Source: DASQPE01 sp964519805
GTDB taxonomy: Bacteria; Gemmatimonadota; Gemmatimonadetes; Gemmatimonadales; GWC2-71-9
Length of the DNA: 7,878 bases
Assembly (NCBI GenBank): GCA_964519805.1
Contig: CAZFKN010000126.1
Coordinates: 1 to 7,878, forward strand
Direction: 5' to 3'
In this document: positions 5,938-7,878 of the stretch, piece by piece
Layout of the letters: each line of letters opens with the position of its first letter
Position numbering within the stretch: position 1 is the stretch's first letter
Notes under the pieces: model-generated
Seen by the model: the letters and a program-made list of their open reading frames with translations, nothing else
What the model was told of the DNA's origin: nothing
The model's database searches: none
Translations under genes and position numbers: made by a program

Positions 5938-5970
5938 CGCGCCCCCCAGAGCGATGCTCTGGGGGGCGCG
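5938..5970 (-). terminator. Perfect 15-bp hairpin, likely terminator of the secreted-protein gene
   Basis: Bases 5938-5952 (CGCG, six C, AGAGC) pair perfectly with 5956-5970 around the loop GAT. On the - strand the hairpin is followed by TTTAGC, a short T-tract, and it lies about 48 bases after the stop of the - strand gene at 6018. On the + strand no T-tract follows, so it is best read as a terminator for the leftward gene. Confidence 0.65.
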
Positions 5971-6017
5971 GTACCATTGAACCAGACCACGCTGCAAAGC
6001 CAGGGGGACGCCGCCTA

Positions 6018-6725
6018 CTACTGCGGCGCCGCCGTGCCATCCGACCACTTCACCACCGGCACCACGTAGATGGCGATCGGCGTCTGCTCCGCTACGAACA
6101 TCGGGAGGAACAGGACCGGGGAACCGGCCACGCCGGCGGCCCACTCTGTGCTATCCGCGAGCGGCGCGAACACCATCAGGTGTGGGCGCCAGGCTCCAGC
6201 GGAATCGTCGATCAGTCCCTGCTTCGACAGCATGAACGCCATCGCCCCGGGGTCGGCATGAGGGTGTGCGCCCGCCCGGAGGGTGTCCAGCATCGCCTGC
6301 TTCGAGCGACCAGCGAGCGCCAGTGTGGTGCGACGCAGCGTGAGCGGCAGCACCGACCGGGCCGCCGGAGGATTGTAGCAGATCGGCGCCCGGATCTTCG
6401 GACTCCAGAAATTCGGAAAGTCGAAAGGCGCCGTCCAGGCTCGCTCGACCAGGCACACAAACCCGTTCTTCCCTGCCGCGGCGGTCTCGTACCCAGCTTT
6501 GCCAAGCACCAGGACCTTCGCCTGATCCGCAATGGCCGGGGGCGCGGCGCTCCGGGCCAGGGCGATCTCGGCCTGCCGGTCGGCGATCAGATACTGATCG
6601 AGCGGCGCCATCTGCGGGTACTGCCCCTGACCCTGGGGATGGAGCCGTCCTGGGGCCAAGCCGCAGAGAACCACGGCGAAAGTGACAATCGAGGGGGCGT
6701 GAACCAAGACGTAGCGCTGGCTCAT
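6018..6725 (-). CDS. Secreted protein of unknown function
   Basis: The 235-residue product starts at 6725, supported by TGGAGG (6731-6736 on the opposite strand) five bases upstream and by a signal peptide with hydrophobic core at residues 13-23; an upstream in-frame ATG at 6812 would spoil that signal and has no ribosome-binding site. A Cys at residue 21 inside the hydrophobic core is unlikely to be a lipobox. The mature part has a conserved look, with AEIALARSAAP, VLVLGKAGYETA, KNGFVCLVERAW, FWSPKIRAPICYNP and WRPHLMVFAPLA, and ends in PVVKWSDGTA. I have an impression of similar uncharacterised proteins in Acidobacteriota and Gemmatimonadota but can name no domain. The two Cys (91, 116) may form a disulfide. 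It has its own promoter and terminator candidates. Confidence 0.8.
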   Translation of the reverse strand: MSQRYVLVHAPSIVTFAVVLCGLAPGRLHPQGQGQYPQMAPLDQYLIADRQAEIALARSAAPPAIADQAKVLVLGKAGYETAAAGKNGFVCLVERAWTAPFDFPNFWSPKIRAPICYNPPAARSVLPLTLRRTTLALAGRSKQAMLDTLRAGAHPHADPGAMAFMLSKQGLIDDSAGAWRPHLMVFAPLADSTEWAAGVAGSPVLFLPMFVAEQTPIAIYVVPVVKWSDGTAAPQ

Positions 6726-6783
6726 CTGAACCTCCAGGGATAAGGGTCGACGGCGGCGCTGGTGTTCCAGGAAGACTGGTTGG

Positions 6784-6812
6784 ATCGTAGCCCACCCGAT
6801 CGGAGTAATCAA
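6784..6812 (-). promoter_or_regulatory. Promoter candidate for the secreted-protein gene
   Basis: On the - strand TTGATT (6807-6812) and TACGAT (6784-6789) are separated by exactly 17 bases, predicting a leader of about 50 bases before the ATG at 6725. An inverted repeat, CCCGAT (6795-6800) and ATCGGG (6813-6818) with a 12-base centre, spans the -35 box and may be an operator. Confidence 0.5.
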
Positions 6813-6862
6813 ATCGGGTCATGTCCTCAGGACGGGACAGCGGCCCGGGATGGTGCCCGGAG

Positions 6863-7342
6863 CTACCAGCGGTCGGGCTTCCCCGCGACCGGGGCGAAGA
6901 GAACCTCTCCGAATCCCGACTTCTCGTACTGGCCGATCAGGACCCGGGTCTCGGGGGAGACCATGAAATCGGCGAAGGCCGTGCCGCCCGCGGAGTTGAT
7001 GCGCGGCGAGTTCTTGGGATTCAGCTCCAGCACGTGATACACGTTGTAAAAGAGGGAGGCGCCCTCGACCAGGGGGACCAGCTCCACCTTGTCGCGCCAG
7101 GTGAGGTAGGTGGCGCGATCGGTGAGGGTGTAGGCGCGCTTCTCGCTCGCGAGTTGCAAGTTGGCGCCCATCCCCTGGCCCGCCTCGATGTACCAGTCCC
7201 CGTGCGGCGGGCTCGCCAGCCCGGCGCGCTTCCACAGCGCCTGTTCCCGCGAGCGGGTGCCCGACTGGTCGCCGCGTGAGACGAACGGCGCCACGCCCGC
7301 GGCGAGTTTACGAAACGCGGCGGTGGCATCGCGGAGCCCCTT
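6863..7342 (-). pseudogene. tupA: C-terminal fragment of tungstate-binding protein TupA
   Basis: About 159 codons match the second half of TupA, the periplasmic substrate-binding subunit of the tungstate ABC transporter: ATAAFRKLAAGVAPFVSRGD, then SGTRSREQALWKRAG, WYIEAGQGMGANLQLASEK, YTLTDRATYL and a C-terminal FADFMVSPETRVLIGQYEKS. The signal peptide and first lobe are missing: homology stops at about 7342, inside a short palindrome that joins it to an integrase end on the other strand. The open frame continues to 7801, but that part is read through unrelated DNA and the att repeat. Without signal peptide and half the binding cleft, it cannot be functional. No tupB or tupC lies nearby. Confidence 0.8.
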
Positions 7343-7349
7343 AGGGGCT
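7335..7349. other. Palindrome at the tupA-integrase junction
   Basis: AGCCCC-TTA-GGGGCT is a perfect 6-bp inverted repeat with a three-base loop. The TupA match on the - strand ends here and the integrase match on the + strand begins here (7345), so it marks a recombination or deletion joint. Confidence 0.6.
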
Positions 7350-7485
7350 ACCGCTCGCTGGCGTCGCGGAGGCCGCCGGGTGGACGAAGGACTCAGCGGC
7401 GCTGCTGACGTGCTACCAGATGGCCGACGACGAGACCACGGAGGCGGTGGTGCTGCACGAGCGGCCGGTGAAGGCGGCGCTCTGA
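7345..7485 (+). pseudogene. C-terminal fragment of a tyrosine recombinase (phage-type integrase)
   Basis: The last 46 codons of an integrase remain: GLPLAGVAEAAGW, then ALLTCYQMADDETTEAVV, ending before TGA at 7483-7485. GW followed about ten residues later by TCYQ is the end of the catalytic domain, where the Tyr (residue 24 of the fragment) is the nucleophile that attaches to DNA. The other catalytic residues (Arg, Lys, HxxR) and the arm-binding and core-binding domains are gone. In frame there is a TAG directly upstream (7342-7344). The position, 57 bases before a tRNA-derived repeat, is typical of an integrase next to its attP. This 46-residue stub identifies the mobile element but cannot move it. 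Confidence 0.75.
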
Positions 7486-7496
7486 TGGGGAAAAAA

Positions 7497-7516
7497 ACTG
7501 AGTCAAAACCGAGTCG
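7497..7516. repeat. Arm-type site candidate on the integrase side
   Basis: ACTGAGTCA (7497-7505) and ACCGAGTCG (7508-7516) form an imperfect tandem pair with an 11-base period. It lies just after the integrase stop codon and 27 bases left of the tRNA core. It matches the pairs at 4188-4208 and 7704-7724 in orientation and sequence, so sites flank the core on both sides. Confidence 0.6.
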
Positions 7517-7543
7517 CGGGATGGTGCGATCGCGTAACTGCAA

Positions 7544-7584
7544 TTGGCCCCGAAGGATTCGAACCTTCATTCCCGGATCCAAAG
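7544..7584 (-). other. tRNA 3'-half fragment (att core), copy 2
   Basis: This is the same tRNA 3' half as at 4027-4068: loop CTTTGGA, 3' anticodon stem, T arm GAAGG-TTCGAAT-CCTTC, acceptor GGGGCCA. Here the T loop has the canonical TTCGAAT, whereas copy 1 has TTCGAGT. No 5' half lies to the right, so it is also a scar. Confidence 0.75.
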
Positions 7585-7628
7585 TCGGCTCGAAGGCGGG
7601 GCTATCTTGAGCACGACGGCGACGCAAC

Positions 7629-7657
7629 TCCCGCGCAGATGACAGGTTGGCGCGGGA
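7629..7657. other. Stem-loop in att arm, copy 2
   Basis: TCCCGCGC (7629-7636) pairs with GCGCGGGA (7650-7657) around a 13-base loop unrelated in sequence to the loop of copy 1. The flanks (CAAC before, TTCCCGCCCC soon after) are the same in both copies. Confidence 0.7.
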
Positions 7658-7703
7658 CCTTCCCGCCCCATCACATCGGATAGCCGGGGAATACCACAGC
7701 TCG

Positions 7704-7724
7704 ACTGAGTCAAGAACTGAGTCA
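7704..7724. repeat. Arm-type site candidate, tandem ACTGAGTCA, copy 2
   Basis: ACTGAGTCA occurs at 7704-7712 and 7716-7724, separated by AGA exactly as at 4188-4208. It would be the arm of the element that continues beyond the right edge. Confidence 0.6.
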
Positions 7725-7725
7725 C

Positions 7726-7878
7726 CCGCCGGCGACGTTCGGGAAGCCGTCGACCGGGAGCGGCGATTCGCCCCTCGAGTCGTCCACTCTCGTTTGCTCA
7801 CTGCTGCGCAGCATCCGTTGGCTGCGTCGCAGTCACCAGCACTCTGCCCGGCGCCATGGTCGGCCGGTGGACGCGCAC
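7726..7878. other. Right-edge sequence without a recognised gene
   Basis: No convincing reading frame or ribosome-binding site was found in these 153 bases. An ATG at 7857 opens a frame to the right edge without a Shine-Dalgarno sequence. By analogy with 4210-4370 this should be the left end of the next element. Confidence 0.4.

Larger units (their letters stand above)
4026..7593. mobile_element. Decayed tRNA-targeted integrative element, attL to attR
   Basis: The segment is bounded by two 51-bp direct repeats (4026-4076 and 7543-7593, one mismatch, C4041 versus T7558) made of a tRNA 3' half. A tyrosine recombinase C-terminus (7345-7485) ends just inside the right repeat, and tandem arm-type motifs flank the cores. 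This is the classic layout of an element inserted in a tRNA gene. Cargo includes doxX, padR with a small membrane protein gene, and a secreted unknown. Other contents are broken: comM, a propeller gene, tupA and the integrase itself, so the unit should not be able to move alone. The boundaries are seen directly; the history is inferred. Confidence 0.6.
7543..7725 (-). repeat. Att-like direct repeat, copy 2 (attR, and possible attL of a next element)
   Basis: The 183-base unit is the direct repeat of 4026-4209. The core (7543-7593) matches copy 1 at 50/51 positions, a middle part diverges, the hairpin keeps its stem, and 7660-7725 matches at 65/66 (A7682 versus T4166). To its left are the integrase end and an arm-type pair. 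To its right is a complete second arm like that of copy 1, suggesting that another related element starts here. Confidence 0.85.

Noticed and set aside
7346..7801. N-terminal extension of the long - strand frame (6863-7801) as part of a TupA-like protein
   Set aside because: This part runs antisense through the integrase end and the att repeat and shows no TupA similarity. The same spurious peptide (DSVLDSVELWYSPAIRCDGAG split across the repeat) appears on the - strand in copy 1, showing it comes from the repeat.
1..7878. CRISPR array or defence operon
   Set aside because: No regularly spaced short repeats beyond the att and 9-mer pairs, and no nuclease, helicase or methylase domains were seen.

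Overview
The window is GC-rich, with strong G/C at third codon positions. A Ser/Thr kinase fused to TPR repeats, a PadR regulator, a Spy/CpxP-like protein and several secreted proteins of unknown function suggest a soil or sediment bacterium such as a Gemmatimonadota or Acidobacteriota relative. That assignment is inferred from gene style only.

Left part (1-4000), ordinary chromosomal genes on the + strand. The 3' portion of a membrane receptor kinase (end of the kinase domain, one membrane helix, a large TPR sensor domain) is followed after 30 bases by a small exported protein of unknown function. Next comes a 277-base stretch with possible gene debris, then a complete periplasmic Spy/CpxP (LTxxQ) protein ending in a strong terminator.

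Middle and right part (4026-7725), an apparently decaying integrated element. Two direct repeats of about 184 bp (4026-4209 and 7543-7725) each begin with the 3' half of a tRNA gene on the - strand, probably tRNA-Gln(TTG). Each continues into a conserved stem-loop and a tandem 9-mer, ACTGAGTCA. Immediately left of the second copy lies the last 46 codons of a tyrosine recombinase, with its nucleophilic Tyr, followed by another tandem ACTGAGTCA-like pair. This arrangement (integrase end, arm sites, tRNA core, arm sites) is what a phage or island attachment region looks like. The repeats therefore read as attL and attR of a roughly 3.5-kb remnant. Because the second copy also carries a right-hand arm, a related element probably continues to the right in tandem.

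Between the repeats are a DoxX-family membrane protein, a divergently transcribed PadR regulator overlapping a small membrane protein gene, and a complete secreted protein of unknown family on the - strand. Gene fragments lie among them: the tip of an RMD1-like protein (tentative), the N-terminus of ComM/YifB, the C-terminal blade of a beta-propeller (PQQ-like) protein, and the C-terminal part of the tungstate-binding protein TupA. The doxX-padR intergenic region is AT-rich and carries overlapping divergent promoters with a palindromic operator candidate. padR appears to be leaderless.

No rRNA, intact tRNA, CRISPR array or insertion-sequence transposase was found.
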